Positions 15,676 to 25,970 of a DNA stretch of 64,000 nucleotides are shown piece by piece. The stretch is from Roseovarius sp. MMSF_3359 (lineage in GTDB: Bacteria; Pseudomonadota; Alphaproteobacteria; Rhodobacterales; Rhodobacteraceae): positions 124,001 to 188,000 of the forward strand of contig NZ_JASHJC010000006.1 in NCBI RefSeq assembly GCF_030733385.1. Direction: 5' to 3'. The position numbers and the translations under genes were made by a program. How positions within the stretch are numbered: the stretch's first letter is position 1; every line of letters begins with the position of its first letter. The notes under the pieces are model-generated. The model ran no database searches. It was not told the DNA's origin and saw only the letters and a program-made list of their open reading frames with translations.

Positions 15676-16452
15676 TCAGCGGGTGAAGCGCATGGCCGAC
15701 AGGGTCGTGACATAAGAAGCGCGGTCAACTGGCTCCAATCCGCATCCCTGCAGCATTGCCCTTGAGGCCGCATTGTCCCCCGCGGCAAACCCCATGACAC
15801 GCGCGGCCCCGAGATCGTCCAGCGCCAGGGCAATCAGCTCGGACGTCACGCGCCTGCCAAGCCCTTTTCCCCGCGCCGCAGGATCACATGCAATCAACCC
15901 GACCCAGGCACAATCGTGAAGGGGTGAATGCGCGTTTTGCATCATCCCCACGAAACCAGCGGCCAGGATGGTGCCGTCGGCCGCGGTGGCGACAAGCGAT
16001 CGCGCAGTGCAGATATCGCCGGTCAGGACAGCGGCGGACAATGGGGCGATGCCATTGGCGACATAGAAAGCCTGAAGCGTGGTGACGGTCCGGGTGTCCA
16101 CGACCTGCGTCGTCACACCGTCGGGCAGGTCCTGTCCCAGGGTGTCACGGATCGCGCCGCGCACCGCACCGGACGCCCGCCAGAACCCATTCCAGGTGTG
16201 AAGTTCCACACCCAGATCGGCGGTCTGCTGCTTGATTTCCTCCAGACCGTCGGGCGCAATCCAGCGGAATGAAAAGGCGCCATCTTCGCGCAGGTGATCG
16301 CGGATAATATCCCACCCGAGCCTTGCCGGATCGTCCGCTCCCATCACACGCCCCGTCAGGCAGGCCCCCGGCGTGCGCATGATCCACGGCGTTAACCGGT
16401 CGGATTTGCGTTGCAGCCTCTGCTGCGCCTCTGTGCCGTAATACCCGCTCAA
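15676..16452 (-). CDS. GNAT family N-acetyltransferase
   Basis: A GNAT domain occupies the C-terminal half: ILAAGFVGMM, ACDPAARGKGLGRRVTSELIALAL (acetyl-CoA loop) and GDNAASRAMLQGCGL. The N-terminal half (about 120 residues) has no clear motif. I chose a TTG start at 16452 because AGGAAAGG lies upstream; ATG 16380 is an alternative with no ribosome site. It converges on the petR-like gene. The substrate is unknown. Confidence 0.7.
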   Translation of the reverse strand: MSGYYGTEAQQRLQRKSDRLTPWIMRTPGACLTGRVMGADDPARLGWDIIRDHLREDGAFSFRWIAPDGLEEIKQQTADLGVELHTWNGFWRASGAVRGAIRDTLGQDLPDGVTTQVVDTRTVTTLQAFYVANGIAPLSAAVLTGDICTARSLVATAADGTILAAGFVGMMQNAHSPLHDCAWVGLIACDPAARGKGLGRRVTSELIALALDDLGAARVMGFAAGDNAASRAMLQGCGLEPVDRASYVTTLSAMRFTR

Positions 16453-16537
16453 CCCCCGGCCCTTTCCTGCGGTCAACAGGCCCGTGCTAACAGATCGAAT
16501 CCTTGAAGTCTTGAGGCCACAGGCGTAGATCATCCTC

Positions 16538-16624
16538 ATGACACGGATTTTTGACATGGATGATCGCGCGCGCCTGCCTTGGCGGTTCTTTGGTGCGACG
16601 ATGACTGTGCTTGCCGCCCTATAG
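16538..16624 (+). CDS. Possible 28-residue leader ORF before leuC
   Basis: A short ATG-to-TAG frame ends 53 bases before leuC. The peptide has a charged N-terminus, then [14 protein letters not shown], a short hydrophobic tail. It has few leucines and no run of them, so it is not a classic attenuation peptide. No clear ribosome site was seen. It may be chance. Confidence 0.2.
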   Translation: MTRIFDMDDRARLPWRFFGATMTVLAAL

Positions 16625-16677
16625 GGCGCGGCCACCCTGTCGATTCTGAAAATTACCTAACATATGGGAGAGGGCTT

Positions 16678-18081
16678 ATGTCCCCCAAGACACTCTATGA
16701 CAAGATCTGGGATGCTCATCTGGCGCATGAAGCCGAGGATGGCACCTGCCTTTTGTATATCGACCGTCACCTCGTACACGAAGTGACCAGCCCGCAGGCC
16801 TTTGAGGGGCTGCGCATGGCGGGCCGGACGGTGCACGCACCGGACAAGACCATCGCGGTGCCGGATCATAACGTGCCGACGACGCTCGACCGTGCCAACG
16901 CGGCCACCATGACCGAAGACAGCCGCGTGCAGGTCGAGGCGCTCGACAAGAACGCCAAGGAGTTCGGCATTCACTATTACCCGGTCTCCGACGTGCGTCA
17001 GGGCATCGTGCATATCGTCGGCCCCGAGCAGGGCTGGACCTTGCCCGGCATGACTGTGGTCTGCGGCGATAGTCACACGGCAACGCATGGCGCTTTCGGC
17101 GCGCTGGCGCATGGGATCGGGACGTCCGAGGTGGAGCATGTTCTGGCCACGCAGACCCTGATCCAGAAGAAATCCAAGAACATGAAGGTTGAGATCACAG
17201 GCAAACTGCGCCCCGGGGTGACCGCCAAGGACATCACCCTGTCGGTGATTGGCAAGACCGGCACCGCGGGCGGCACCGGCTACGTGATCGAGTACTGCGG
17301 TGAGGCCATTCGCGACCTTTCCATGGAAGGCCGCATGACCGTCTGCAACATGGCGATCGAAGGTGGCGCGCGTGCGGGCCTGATCGCGCCGGACGAGAAG
17401 ACCTATGAATATGTCAAAGGCCGTCCCCATGCACCGAAAGACGATCAGTGGGATGCGGCGCTTGCCTGGTGGAAGACGCTTTATTCCGACGATGACGCAC
17501 ATTGGGACCTGGTGGTGACGATCAAGGGCGAGGATATCGCGCCGGTCGTGACCTGGGGTACCTCGCCAGAGGATGTGCTGCCGATCACCGCCGCCGTGCC
17601 TGCGCCGTCGGATTTCGAAGGTGGCAAGGTCGGCGCGGCGGAACGCTCGCTCGACTATATGGGCCTCGAGCCGGGGACGCCGCTCAACGAGGTCGAGATC
17701 GACACCGTCTTTATCGGCTCCTGCACCAATGGCCGGATCGAAGATCTGCGCGCGGCGGCCGAGATCCTGAAGGGCAAGAAGATCGCCGTCAAACGCGCGA
17801 TGGTCGTGCCGGGCTCTGGCCTCGTGCGGGCACAGGCCGAGGAAGAGGGCCTCGCGGATATCTTCAAGGAGGCCGGTTTTGAATGGCGTCTGGCGGGATG
17901 TTCCATGTGCCTTGCCATGAACCCCGATCAGCTCAGCCCTGGCGAACGCTGCGCGGCCACCTCCAACCGCAACTTCGAGGGTCGGCAGGGCCGGGGCGGA
18001 CGCACCCACCTGATGTCGCCCGCGATGGCGGCGGCGGCGGCGGTGACCGGACGCCTGACCGATGTGCGCGAGATGATGTGA
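16678..18081 (+). CDS. leuC: 3-isopropylmalate dehydratase large subunit
   Basis: This 467-residue aconitase-family protein isomerises 2- to 3-isopropylmalate in leucine synthesis, with LeuD. The 4Fe-4S cysteines are in [14 protein letters not shown] and [40 protein letters not shown] is the conserved early block. ATG 16678 follows GGGAGAGGG. Unlike many bacteria, leuD does not follow at once: a minus-strand membrane gene lies between. Confidence 0.97.
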   Translation: MSPKTLYDKIWDAHLAHEAEDGTCLLYIDRHLVHEVTSPQAFEGLRMAGRTVHAPDKTIAVPDHNVPTTLDRANAATMTEDSRVQVEALDKNAKEFGIHYYPVSDVRQGIVHIVGPEQGWTLPGMTVVCGDSHTATHGAFGALAHGIGTSEVEHVLATQTLIQKKSKNMKVEITGKLRPGVTAKDITLSVIGKTGTAGGTGYVIEYCGEAIRDLSMEGRMTVCNMAIEGGARAGLIAPDEKTYEYVKGRPHAPKDDQWDAALAWWKTLYSDDDAHWDLVVTIKGEDIAPVVTWGTSPEDVLPITAAVPAPSDFEGGKVGAAERSLDYMGLEPGTPLNEVEIDTVFIGSCTNGRIEDLRAAAEILKGKKIAVKRAMVVPGSGLVRAQAEEEGLADIFKEAGFEWRLAGCSMCLAMNPDQLSPGERCAATSNRNFEGRQGRGGRTHLMSPAMAAAAAVTGRLTDVREMM

Positions 18082-18083
18082 TG

Positions 18084-18671
18084 TCAGTCGGGTTCCAGCA
18101 TTTCGCGGCTGGCCACGAGCAGGGCGACGACATTGGCCAGGATCAGGCCGATGCCCCCCAGTTCCAGCAGCCAGTTCGTCCTGACGCCGGCGAAGTCGGA
18201 TTTGATCAGGATGTCGAAATGGTGGAAGCCGACCGCGCGGATGGCGACAAAGCCGGTCAGAAAGACCACGCCAAGTACGGCCATCCACGTCCGGCGCAAA
18301 TGCCGCCACATGGCGATGCCGAGGGCCACGAGGAACACGAGGCTGAGCCCCAGAAGGGCCAGAATGAACCCGGTCTGGACCACCTTGCGGTTTTCGTACC
18401 AGCCCTGAACCTTGGCGGTGCAGCGCGCAAAAGCGGTGAGGGCCGATTGCAGGTCGAGCTGCTTGTTGACGGTCAGTGCCGCCAACAGCAGGCACAGCAT
18501 CAGCCAAAAGAAACGCTCGGGCCGTCCACGATCACTCAGCGCCAGTCGCGCGGTGAGCACGGCGGTGAGCGCATAGGCCGCAACCGTCACCCAGCCCATC
18601 ACCGACGGATCGCCAATCGTCGGCGACCAGCGGTCCTGGAAACAGGGCCAGATTTCGGTCGGGTTCTTCAT
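18084..18671 (-). CDS. Membrane protein of unknown function between leuC and leuD
   Basis: This protein of about 195 residues has five or so predicted membrane segments, for instance VMGWVTVAAYALTAVLTARLAL, FFWLMLCLLLAALTV and GFILALLGLSLVFLVALGIAM. No known motif is seen. It lies on the opposite strand to the leu genes, ending two bases after leuC. Proteins in this position are sometimes mislabelled as isopropylmalate isomerase because of their neighbours; nothing in the sequence supports that. Start ATG 18671 is preferred; 18692 is possible. Confidence 0.7.
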   Translation of the reverse strand: MKNPTEIWPCFQDRWSPTIGDPSVMGWVTVAAYALTAVLTARLALSDRGRPERFFWLMLCLLLAALTVNKQLDLQSALTAFARCTAKVQGWYENRKVVQTGFILALLGLSLVFLVALGIAMWRHLRRTWMAVLGVVFLTGFVAIRAVGFHHFDILIKSDFAGVRTNWLLELGGIGLILANVVALLVASREMLEPD

Positions 18672-18801
18672 CTGCCGCACACTCCGGGCCACAAAACATC
18701 ACGCCCGCATGGATACATGAACCACCAACCCTGTCAAAACCTCGCATGGACGCCCGGGTTGGCTCACACGACACGTCCTTCCAAGACAAGGAGCCATTTC
18801 A

Positions 18802-19407
18802 ATGGATAAGTTCCTCACCCTGACGGGGATTGCGGCGCCGATGCCGCTCATCAATGTCGATACCGACATGATCATCCCCAAGCAGTTCCTCAAGACGATC
18901 AAACGCTCGGGCCTGGGCGTGAACCTCTTTGACGAGATGCGTTATGACGACGACGGCAATGAGATCGCTGATTTCGTGCTGAACAAACCGCAATACCGTG
19001 AGGCCGAGATCCTCGTGGCAGGTGACAATTTCGGTTGCGGTTCGAGCCGGGAGCACGCGCCCTGGGCGATCAAGGATTTCGGCATCCGCTGCGTCATCGC
19101 GCCGAGTTTTGCCGACATCTTCTACAATAACTGCTTCAAGAACGGCATTTTGCCGATCGCCCTGCCGCAGGCGACCGTGGATGTTCTGATGAAGGACGCC
19201 GAAAAGGGGGCCAATGCGCGGATGGAAATTGATCTTGAAGCGCAGACTATCACCACCTCGGATGGAGTTGTGTTCAGCTTTGATGTTGATCCGTTCAAGA
19301 AACACTGCCTGATGCAGGGTCTCGACGACATTGGGCTGACCCTGGAAAAGAAAGCATCGGTCGATGCGTTCGAGGCCCAAGCCGCCGAGGCGCGCCCCTG
19401 GGTTTGA
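18802..19407 (+). CDS. leuD: 3-isopropylmalate dehydratase small subunit
   Basis: This 201-residue protein has the swivelling domain of the aconitase family. [17 protein letters not shown] at residues 74-90 and [19 protein letters not shown] near the start are diagnostic. It is the partner of LeuC. AAGGAG precedes the ATG. It is followed by a clear terminator, so the leuD unit is short. Confidence 0.97.
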   Translation: MDKFLTLTGIAAPMPLINVDTDMIIPKQFLKTIKRSGLGVNLFDEMRYDDDGNEIADFVLNKPQYREAEILVAGDNFGCGSSREHAPWAIKDFGIRCVIAPSFADIFYNNCFKNGILPIALPQATVDVLMKDAEKGANARMEIDLEAQTITTSDGVVFSFDVDPFKKHCLMQGLDDIGLTLEKKASVDAFEAQAAEARPWV

Positions 19408-19431
19408 GCTCAAAAGCCGGTTCAATGAATC

Positions 19432-19460
19432 AACGCCGTCCGGGGAGCCCGGGCGGCGTT
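19432..19460 (+). terminator. Rho-independent terminator after leuD
   Basis: AACGCCGTCCGGG (19432-19444) pairs with CCCGGGCGGCGTT (19448-19460), with one wobble pair and a three-base loop, followed by TT. Confidence 0.8.
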
Positions 19461-19634
19461 TTCAATTTGCCTATATTTTTGGCATTGTCCCCGGATATGT
19501 GACGACGCTGGTGGCAAAAAAGTCAAGTGACACAACATCTTGTGGGCCACCGGGTATATGCCGTGTTTCCGTGCCTAAATTGATGCAATCTCGCACCACT
19601 AATTCCATCAATTCGCCTTAAACCTGAACTCATA

Positions 19635-19642
19635 TTAACCAT
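19635..19642 (+). promoter_or_regulatory. TTAACCAT, possible CtrA half-site
   Basis: The 8-mer TTAACCAT, one of the known CtrA binding words in alphaproteobacteria, lies 130 bases upstream of the membrane-protein gene at 19773. A lone 8-mer may occur by chance. The rest of the 365-base gap after leuD holds the leuD terminator and no clear gene. Confidence 0.3.
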
Positions 19643-19772
19643 GACTTGAGCCGCATGATGAAAGAAGGCAAAAATTGGGCACAATTGAGGCAAGCCGCCA
19701 CAAAGTGCGGGATCAAGTTGGAACAAGGGCGCGGCATCGTACTGCGTTCGACCAGTTTGAAGGGAACGGACA

Positions 19773-20612
19773 GTGATATCACAGGTGACGAGTGCGTTGA
19801 CGCGCGCGATGTTAGTGGCGCTCTTGATAGCGACCCCATCGCTGCTACTGCCGTCAACTGCCGCAGATACAGCACAGATCGTTGTCGTGCTCGCCATTCT
19901 GGCGTCGTTCATGACGTTCATCGAATATTACGGCCGCTACCCCAGCATCATCGAATTCCGCTTCGCCCCGCCCTTCAACCGGCTTAAGTTCCTGGGATTG
20001 GCGCTGACCATCCTGTTCCTGTCGTTGATTTGCCGTGGCAAGACCGATCCGACCAACCTGACCATGATCCTGACGCAACTGGGTGATGGGCTGGGTGAGG
20101 CGATCGACTTCCCCTATTCGCCGGTCCGCATGGTTGTCCTGATGATGCCCGCGAATGCGGATGCGGAACTCGTCGACTCCGTTCGCACGGCGGCGGGCAT
20201 CTCCTACATGGTGTCGCTGGTGATGATGTTCATCTTCCTGACACTGGTCCGGATGTTCGGCTGGCCCGTGCGCAATGGCGCGTTCAACGTCTGGGTCAAC
20301 CTGCCGCTTTTCGATCCGACCGGCGGCGGTGATGTGTTGAACCGACTCAAGCGCGATGCAGGTCTTAACATTGTGTTAGGAAGTTTGCTGCCATTCTTGA
20401 TCCCGGCGACAGTCAAAATGGCGTCGGATATGGTGGATCCGATTTCGATCGCGAACCCGCAAACCTTGATCTGGACGATGACCGCATGGGCGTTTCTACC
20501 TGCAAGCATGTTGATGCGTGGCATCGCCATGAGCCGGATCGCCGACATGATCGAGGAAAAGCGCCGCCGCGCCTACGCGAAGGCCGAAGCCGACGGGTTG
20601 CAGCGCGCCTGA
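19773..20612 (+). CDS. Conserved membrane protein of unknown function
   Basis: This 279-residue protein has about five to six membrane helices (ALTRAMLVALLIATPSLLLP, IVVVLAILASFMTFIEYY, FLGLALTILFLSLIC, SYMVSLVMMFIFLTLV, NIVLGSLLPFLIPATVKM). The C-terminus is a basic helix (IEEKRRRAYAKAEADG). The start is GTG, preceded by AAGGGA. The next gene, an exported nuclease-like protein, overlaps its stop, which suggests they act together. No known motif was found. Confidence 0.75.
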   Translation: MISQVTSALTRAMLVALLIATPSLLLPSTAADTAQIVVVLAILASFMTFIEYYGRYPSIIEFRFAPPFNRLKFLGLALTILFLSLICRGKTDPTNLTMILTQLGDGLGEAIDFPYSPVRMVVLMMPANADAELVDSVRTAAGISYMVSLVMMFIFLTLVRMFGWPVRNGAFNVWVNLPLFDPTGGGDVLNRLKRDAGLNIVLGSLLPFLIPATVKMASDMVDPISIANPQTLIWTMTAWAFLPASMLMRGIAMSRIADMIEEKRRRAYAKAEADGLQRA

Positions 20613-21685
20613 TCGCTGCGCTGACCGCGCTGTGGCTGGCCCAGGGGGCCGTCGCCGACACGATCCGCATCGCCACTTACAATGTTGAACTGGACCGGGA
20701 CGGTCCCGGCCTTCTGCTGCGCGATATCCTGCGCGGTGAAGATCCGCAGGTGGCGGCCGTGGCGCAGGTTGTGGCCCGTGTCGCGCCGGATATCCTTGTG
20801 CTGCAACGGGTGGATTACGACCTTGAATTGCAGGCCCTGACTGCCCTGCGGGATATGTTGGCAGAAAGTGGCCCCGAATATCCCCATCTCTTTGCGCTGC
20901 GGCCAAATACCGGCATGGCGACCGGTCTCGACCTGGATGGCGATGGCCGGGTGGCCGAGCCGCGCGACGCGCAAGGCTATGGCGAATTTTCTGGCCAGAG
21001 AGGCATGGCGGTCCTGTCGCGCTATCCGCTTGAAGCGGAAAAGGCCCGGGACTTCAGCGCGCTTTTGTGGCGGGACCTGCCCGGCGCGCTCTTGCCCGAG
21101 ATGGATGGTGCACCTTTCCCTTCCCCCGAAGCGCAGGCGATCCAGCGGCTGTCGACCGTTGGGCATTGGGTCGTGCCGGTTCGTGTGGGCGATACCGCAC
21201 TGGACCTGATGGTGTTCCATGCCTCCCCGCCGGTCTTTGACGGGCCGGAGGACCGCAATGGCCGGCGCAACCATGATGAGCTGAAATTCTGGCAACATTA
21301 CCTGGATGGGCAATTCGGCGCGCCATCGGATGCGCCATTTGTCCTGCTGGGTGACGCCAATCTCGATCCGGCGGATAGCGACGGCAGGCGCGTGGCAATT
21401 GCCGAGCTTCTGTCAGACCCAAGGGTGCAAGACCCCCGCCCAATGCGCGCCGGTGACGTCGTTGGCGATCCGGGTCACCGGGGTGATCCCCGGCTTGATA
21501 CCGTCGAATGGCCCGCGCCCGGGCCTGGCGCACTGCGGATTGATTACATCCTACCCTCGGCCGATTTGCGCGTCGCGGAGGCAGGGATCTACTGGCCCGA
21601 GGAGGGCAGCGAGGCAGCCGAGATCATGCGCGCAGCCAGCCGTCACCGCCTGATCTGGGTCGATCTGCAGTTGGACATGCAGTAG
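20609..21685 (+). CDS. Secreted endonuclease/exonuclease/phosphatase family protein
   Basis: The protein carries the EEP fold: [11 protein letters not shown] at the start of the mature part, [13 protein letters not shown] (GDxN), RIDYILPS and a final [11 protein letters not shown] with the catalytic His. A signal peptide ([16 protein letters not shown]) precedes it. The only in-frame ATG is at 20486 and would add 41 basic residues before the signal. A CTG at 20609 overlaps the upstream TGA and would start exactly at the signal, so I place the start there, with doubt. Substrate (nucleic acid, phosphoester or lipid) unknown. Confidence 0.75.
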   Translation: MIAALTALWLAQGAVADTIRIATYNVELDRDGPGLLLRDILRGEDPQVAAVAQVVARVAPDILVLQRVDYDLELQALTALRDMLAESGPEYPHLFALRPNTGMATGLDLDGDGRVAEPRDAQGYGEFSGQRGMAVLSRYPLEAEKARDFSALLWRDLPGALLPEMDGAPFPSPEAQAIQRLSTVGHWVVPVRVGDTALDLMVFHASPPVFDGPEDRNGRRNHDELKFWQHYLDGQFGAPSDAPFVLLGDANLDPADSDGRRVAIAELLSDPRVQDPRPMRAGDVVGDPGHRGDPRLDTVEWPAPGPGALRIDYILPSADLRVAEAGIYWPEEGSEAAEIMRAASRHRLIWVDLQLDMQ

Positions 21686-21770
21686 CGGTCTGCGTCCCCG
21701 GGGTTTCTTGACCATTCCTGGTCAGCGCGGTAGGCGGTTGGCAACTCAATCTGCCCAAGGAAAATCCGAC

Positions 21771-22877
21771 ATGAGCACCCCCTCGCTTCTTATTCTGCCC
21801 GGTGACGGGATCGGCCCCGAAGTCATGGCCGAGGTCCGCAAGGTCATCGACTGGTTCGGTGACAAGCGTGGCGTGGCGTTCGACGTGAGCGAGGACCTGG
21901 TAGGGGGCGCGGCCTATGACGCGCATGGTGTGCCGCTGCATGACGACACGATGGCCCGCGCGCAGGAGATCGATGCCGTCCTGCTCGGCGCCGTGGGCGG
22001 TCCGAAATACGACGACCTCGATTTCTCCGTCAAACCCGAGCGCGGCCTTTTGCGCCTGCGCAAGGAGATGGACCTTTTCGCCAACCTGCGCCCGGCGCAG
22101 TGTTTCGACGCGCTGGCGGATTTCTCGTCGCTCAAGAAGGACATCGTCGCGGGCTTGGATATTGTCATCGTCCGCGAGTTGACCAGTGGCGTCTATTTCG
22201 GTGAGCCACGCGGCATCATCAACGAGGGCAACGAACGCGTCGGCATCAACACGCAACGCTATACCGAGTCCGAGATTGACCGGATCGCCCGCGCCGCGTT
22301 TGAACTTGCCCGTCGGCGGGGCAACAAGGTCTGCTCGATGGAAAAGGCCAACGTGATGGAATCGGGCATCCTGTGGCGTGAGGTCACGCAGCGGGTGCAT
22401 GATGCGGATTACGCCGATGTCGAGTTGAGCCATATGTATGCCGATAACGGTGCGATGCAGCTTGTCCGCGCGCCCAAGCAGTTTGACGTGATCCTGACCG
22501 ATAACCTCTTTGGCGATATCCTGTCGGACTGTGCCGCAATGCTGACCGGGTCGCTTGGCATGTTGCCCTCGGCCTCGCTCGGTGCGCCGATGGCCAATGG
22601 CCGCCCGAAGGCGCTCTATGAACCGGTGCATGGCTCCGCGCCTGATATCGCGGGTCAGGGCAAGGCCAACCCGATTGCCTGCATCCTGAGCTTTGCCATG
22701 GCGCTGCGCTATAGCTTCGACATGGGCGAGGACGCCAGCCGCGTCGAACAGTCGGTCGAGAAGGTATTGGCCGACGGGATGCGGACGGGCGACCTGCTTG
22801 GTCCTGAAGGCGGTAAATCCTCCTCGACCACGGAAATGGGCGACGCCATCATCGCGGCGCTTGACGCCAGCCTGTGA
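21771..22877 (+). CDS. leuB: 3-isopropylmalate dehydrogenase
   Basis: This 368-residue NAD-dependent decarboxylating dehydrogenase catalyses the third leucine-specific step. [14 protein letters not shown] is the N-terminal signature. [14 protein letters not shown] and the later [20 protein letters not shown] hold substrate- and metal-binding residues. [15 protein letters not shown] is the NAD site. CCAAGG precedes the ATG at 21771. The GNAT gene overlaps its stop by four bases. Confidence 0.97.
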   Translation: MSTPSLLILPGDGIGPEVMAEVRKVIDWFGDKRGVAFDVSEDLVGGAAYDAHGVPLHDDTMARAQEIDAVLLGAVGGPKYDDLDFSVKPERGLLRLRKEMDLFANLRPAQCFDALADFSSLKKDIVAGLDIVIVRELTSGVYFGEPRGIINEGNERVGINTQRYTESEIDRIARAAFELARRRGNKVCSMEKANVMESGILWREVTQRVHDADYADVELSHMYADNGAMQLVRAPKQFDVILTDNLFGDILSDCAAMLTGSLGMLPSASLGAPMANGRPKALYEPVHGSAPDIAGQGKANPIACILSFAMALRYSFDMGEDASRVEQSVEKVLADGMRTGDLLGPEGGKSSSTTEMGDAIIAALDASL

Positions 22878-23347
22878 TCCGCACGCAGCCATTCACAGAA
22901 AAGGGCCGGGATGATTTCCTGGCCCTCTATCGTGACTGCCTGCGCCACTATGGCATCGCACCGGCCACCCCGGAGGAAGAAGAGCGGATCCTGAGCCTTC
23001 TGGCGTCGGGGCGGCATATGTCCTGCCTGATGGCCTATGACGGCACGCAACCCGCCGGGTTCGCGACCTGGGCGCTGACCTTTCCCGCCGGGGCAGGTAT
23101 CGCGCTCTACATGAAAGAGATCTTTGTTGCCGAGGCCGCGCGGGGCCGTGGCGTGGGTCGCGCCCTGCTGGCGGGTCTGGTGTCGATTGCCGAGCAGGAG
23201 GGGTGCACCCGGTTCGATTGGCAGACCGATGGGGATAACCTGGCGGCGCAGACGTTTTACGCTGCGATCGGGGCGCCGGGCAAAGACAAACGGTCCTTTC
23301 GGGTGATGGCAGCGGATTTTTCGGCGTTTCGCGCACGGCTCGGCTGA
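22874..23347 (+). CDS. GNAT family N-acetyltransferase
   Basis: This 157-residue acetyltransferase has the acetyl-CoA loop [23 protein letters not shown] and the C-terminal [16 protein letters not shown] element. It starts with GTG overlapping the leuB TGA, so it is translated with leuB. The substrate is unknown; the coupling may only be positional. Confidence 0.85.
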   Translation: MIRTQPFTEKGRDDFLALYRDCLRHYGIAPATPEEEERILSLLASGRHMSCLMAYDGTQPAGFATWALTFPAGAGIALYMKEIFVAEAARGRGVGRALLAGLVSIAEQEGCTRFDWQTDGDNLAAQTFYAAIGAPGKDKRSFRVMAADFSAFRARLG

Positions 23348-23409
23348 CCGGCAGGCGCTTTCAGCCCTTGCCAAACGCCGCCGGTGGGTTTAATCGGCAA
23401 GCTCACGGT

Positions 23410-23486
23410 CGGAGTGTAGCTCAGCCTGGTAGAGCACTGTCTTCGGGAGGCAGGGGCCGGAGGTTCGAATCCTCTCACTCCGACCA
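23410..23486 (+). tRNA. tRNA-Pro (anticodon CGG)
   Basis: The sequence folds as a tRNA: acceptor stem CGGAGTG with CACTCCG, D arm GCTC...GAGC, anticodon arm CTGTC-TTCGGGA-GGCAG with CGG at the anticodon, T arm GGAGG-TTCGAAT-CCTCT, and encoded CCA. Downstream to 23746 there are T-rich stretches and no clear gene. Confidence 0.95.
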
Positions 23487-23746
23487 ATTTCTTCGTTTTT
23501 TCAGATTTTTGCGGCGCCATTTTTTGTGCCCGGCATTCCATTTGGGAGTTCGAGCAGCACATGAGAAGCATCGCCGATGAAGTCTAAGGCAGATCTCCAG
23601 GTAGTCTTAATTTCGATTCGAACTTATATCGCTGCCGCTTTTCAAACCCAGATTTTTGCTCAACTCAGATAGCATCTGCAGGGTTGGTTATTGGCATAAT
23701 CACCGATCAATGCTGGTCTGCCCGACTAACAACACCGGTTGTCGTA

Positions 23747-25129
23747 TCATTCGTAGAGCCCCCAAGCGGCGAGTTTTTCCTTGAGATCCTTCAATACCGG
23801 TCCGGCCCATTCTGCACGGTCTCGATAGTAGGGATAAAGTTGCGGCTGGCGGATAAGGGCGTCTTCTATGGCGTTGCTGTCCCGGATATGGTTTTCCGAT
23901 AAGCCCAGAATAATCTTGTAGTCTTCGACAATGCCGTCTCGCGTATCTCTGAGGCTTTGTGTCAACTCGATCGGACCCGTTTCGAACCCGGAAGCGCGTA
24001 GAAAAATCGAGAACAACAACCGATCTTCTGGCGTGCTCAATTCAAATGCCGTGTTTGCCGTGTCTTCAGTCCCGATCAGGTCAAGAGGTCGATTATACCC
24101 GCCATGGTGAAACGGTTCGCCCCAGGCGCAAATCCATGCCGCTCGGTCTTCATCGCGTCGGCATCGTTCCGTTGTGTACTCGACCGTTTTCGCAGAGATA
24201 TCCTTGCAATAACGCATTCTTATCGGCTTTGTCTCGGCGCGTTCATACATCATGGCACAAGTTTCCTTCAAACTCTCATGCAGTGCCTCCGGGTTTGAAC
24301 TGATCTCGAAGGGGATCGCCGCGTCCCCGTCGAGAGCTGCAAACAGCTGCGCAGGGTCGATACTCTGGGTGATGAGGCCGTAAATGCCTTCATCTTTTCC
24401 CGGCATGTGCAGCTTCAATGATTGTTCCCCATGGGGCGAATACATTGCCGATCTCCACTTGGCTTTGAACGCGCCATTTTCGGCCAGGAAAGAAATATTG
24501 AGCCCCTCAACCTCTTCATTCCCTCTCGAAAATGACTTCGCGCCGCTAAAGAAAAGTTCAAGCTTGTGCACGACGGGGACCGACAAGACGAAGGAACAGG
24601 TCAATGGCCCATCGGAAATGCGGCCACATGTAAACGAACGCGGTTGCTTGGCAGGGAAGATACCGTAAGAAATGGCCTTGTTCTTTTGGCTTTCGGGTTG
24701 ATCCGCCAGAAACAACGGGTCCTGAATCAAAAGGCCCAACCGCGGAAAAGGAAAATCCCCAACGGGTTGATCCGTGGGACTGCGCGGCTCGGCGTTTCCA
24801 ACCAGGTTGTTGGTGAGGAAACGCGGGCCTGCGTCGATCAAGGCCGAATCAATCCGATAGAGGTTCAGTTTGGGAACAGGCGATAAGATCTGGCTGTAGT
24901 GGACAACATGAGCGAAAAGCGCCAGACAGATCGTGCACCAAACGATTGCCGGCATACGGCGATACCCGAACAGGGGCCGCCTGACCCATCTGTATAGCGA
25001 CAAATAGATCGAGCTTCTTGCCGCCAGCTTGTGGAAGAGCGGAACAAGCTTTGCACCAATGATCCTGCGGGAGAAAGACCAGGTTATCCACAACAGGATA
25101 ATGCCCCAGATAAATACAGCAACGCTCAC
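23747..25129 (-). CDS. Membrane-anchored protein of unknown function in the Hsp70/J-protein operon
   Basis: This 460-residue protein has two hydrophobic segments near the N-terminus (VAVFIWGIILLWITWSF and AIVWCTICLALFAHVVHY) and a long soluble part of about 370 residues. The rest has many charged residues and ends in an L/K-rich stretch (VLKDLKEKLAAWG). No family was recognised. It starts 19 bases after the J-domain gene, which itself overlaps the Hsp70 gene, so the three are probably one operon. It may be a client or membrane scaffold of that chaperone pair. Confidence 0.65.
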   Translation of the reverse strand: MSVAVFIWGIILLWITWSFSRRIIGAKLVPLFHKLAARSSIYLSLYRWVRRPLFGYRRMPAIVWCTICLALFAHVVHYSQILSPVPKLNLYRIDSALIDAGPRFLTNNLVGNAEPRSPTDQPVGDFPFPRLGLLIQDPLFLADQPESQKNKAISYGIFPAKQPRSFTCGRISDGPLTCSFVLSVPVVHKLELFFSGAKSFSRGNEEVEGLNISFLAENGAFKAKWRSAMYSPHGEQSLKLHMPGKDEGIYGLITQSIDPAQLFAALDGDAAIPFEISSNPEALHESLKETCAMMYERAETKPIRMRYCKDISAKTVEYTTERCRRDEDRAAWICAWGEPFHHGGYNRPLDLIGTEDTANTAFELSTPEDRLLFSIFLRASGFETGPIELTQSLRDTRDGIVEDYKIILGLSENHIRDSNAIEDALIRQPQLYPYYRDRAEWAGPVLKDLKEKLAAWGLYE

Positions 25130-25148
25130 TTTGATCTCCGGGGATTTT

Positions 25149-25970
25149 CTACAGAATGGCCAGCATGACCAACCACGCCACGAATGGCAAAACCCACATC
25201 AAGGGCGGTATGGGTTTGCCACGTGGATCGACGGTTGCGGCCTGCGCCCGCGCGGTGCGCAAGACCGATGCCATATGCATCTGCAAAGGTTGCGCCTGCG
25301 GGTGGCGCTTCAGAAATCCAAGGCCATCCGATACCCATTCAAACCTGCGGTCGATTACGTCGACAAGATCGCGTTTGAAATAGTTGGGGCCCAGTAAGGT
25401 CGCCTGTGCATTCTGGCGCGCACTGCGCCATTGGCCCTCGGCACTGTATCCCTCGACGAAGATTCTCACCAGATTGCCTTCCAGTTCCCGTGCCGCTTCC
25501 GGATCTTCGAAGGCGGGTGCGAACAATAGCGGCTCCCAGTAGTCCGCGGCCCAGGATTTTGTCCGGATCAGGCCATGGATCCGCTGCATGACCGTCTCAG
25601 GATCATGTTTCGGGGTATCCCAGGGGGACGCTGCAGACGTGTTCTCTTCGGGTGCATTGTCCAATTCATCCGGGGAAACGTCTGTCGCGGTCTCGTTTGG
25701 GACACTCGGCTTTGGGGCTGAAGTATTAGTCTGTCCACCCGTTTCGATGACATTTTGTGTAACGTGCCCCCGGCGTCCCTGTCGCCCATCACCCGAGATC
25801 ATCTGCGCAAATTCATAGGCTGCACGCAGGCGGACAAAGGCGTCAGTGTCTGCCTCGGGGTCGATCGTTTTCAATTTGCGGGCATATGCGCGCCGAACCT
25901 GTCTCGGGTCTTCGGGCTGTTTTTCCAGCTCCAGCTCTGACCACGGCCAGTTCTGGGGGTCAGGTGACAT
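25149..25970 (-). CDS. Divergent J-domain protein (DjlC-like)
   Basis: The 273-residue protein begins with WPWSELELEKQ...VRRAYARKLKTIDPEADTDAFVRLRAAYEFA, which has the helix layout of a J domain. The HPD tripeptide is not intact; the matching position reads D-P-E. A hydrophilic linker (residues 55-130) and an alpha-helical middle follow. The last 20 residues form one membrane helix (LMWVLPFVAWLVMLAIL). E. coli DjlC, the partner of HscC, has a comparable layout. Its start overlaps the Hsp70 stop by 11 bases. Confidence 0.75.
   Translation of the reverse strand: MSPDPQNWPWSELELEKQPEDPRQVRRAYARKLKTIDPEADTDAFVRLRAAYEFAQMISGDGRQGRRGHVTQNVIETGGQTNTSAPKPSVPNETATDVSPDELDNAPEENTSAASPWDTPKHDPETVMQRIHGLIRTKSWAADYWEPLLFAPAFEDPEAARELEGNLVRIFVEGYSAEGQWRSARQNAQATLLGPNYFKRDLVDVIDRRFEWVSDGLGFLKRHPQAQPLQMHMASVLRTARAQAATVDPRGKPIPPLMWVLPFVAWLVMLAIL

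Noticed and set aside
16657..18507. 616-residue minus-strand frame over leuC
   Set aside because: A shadow of high-GC codon use in leuC; LeuC motifs are clear on the plus strand.
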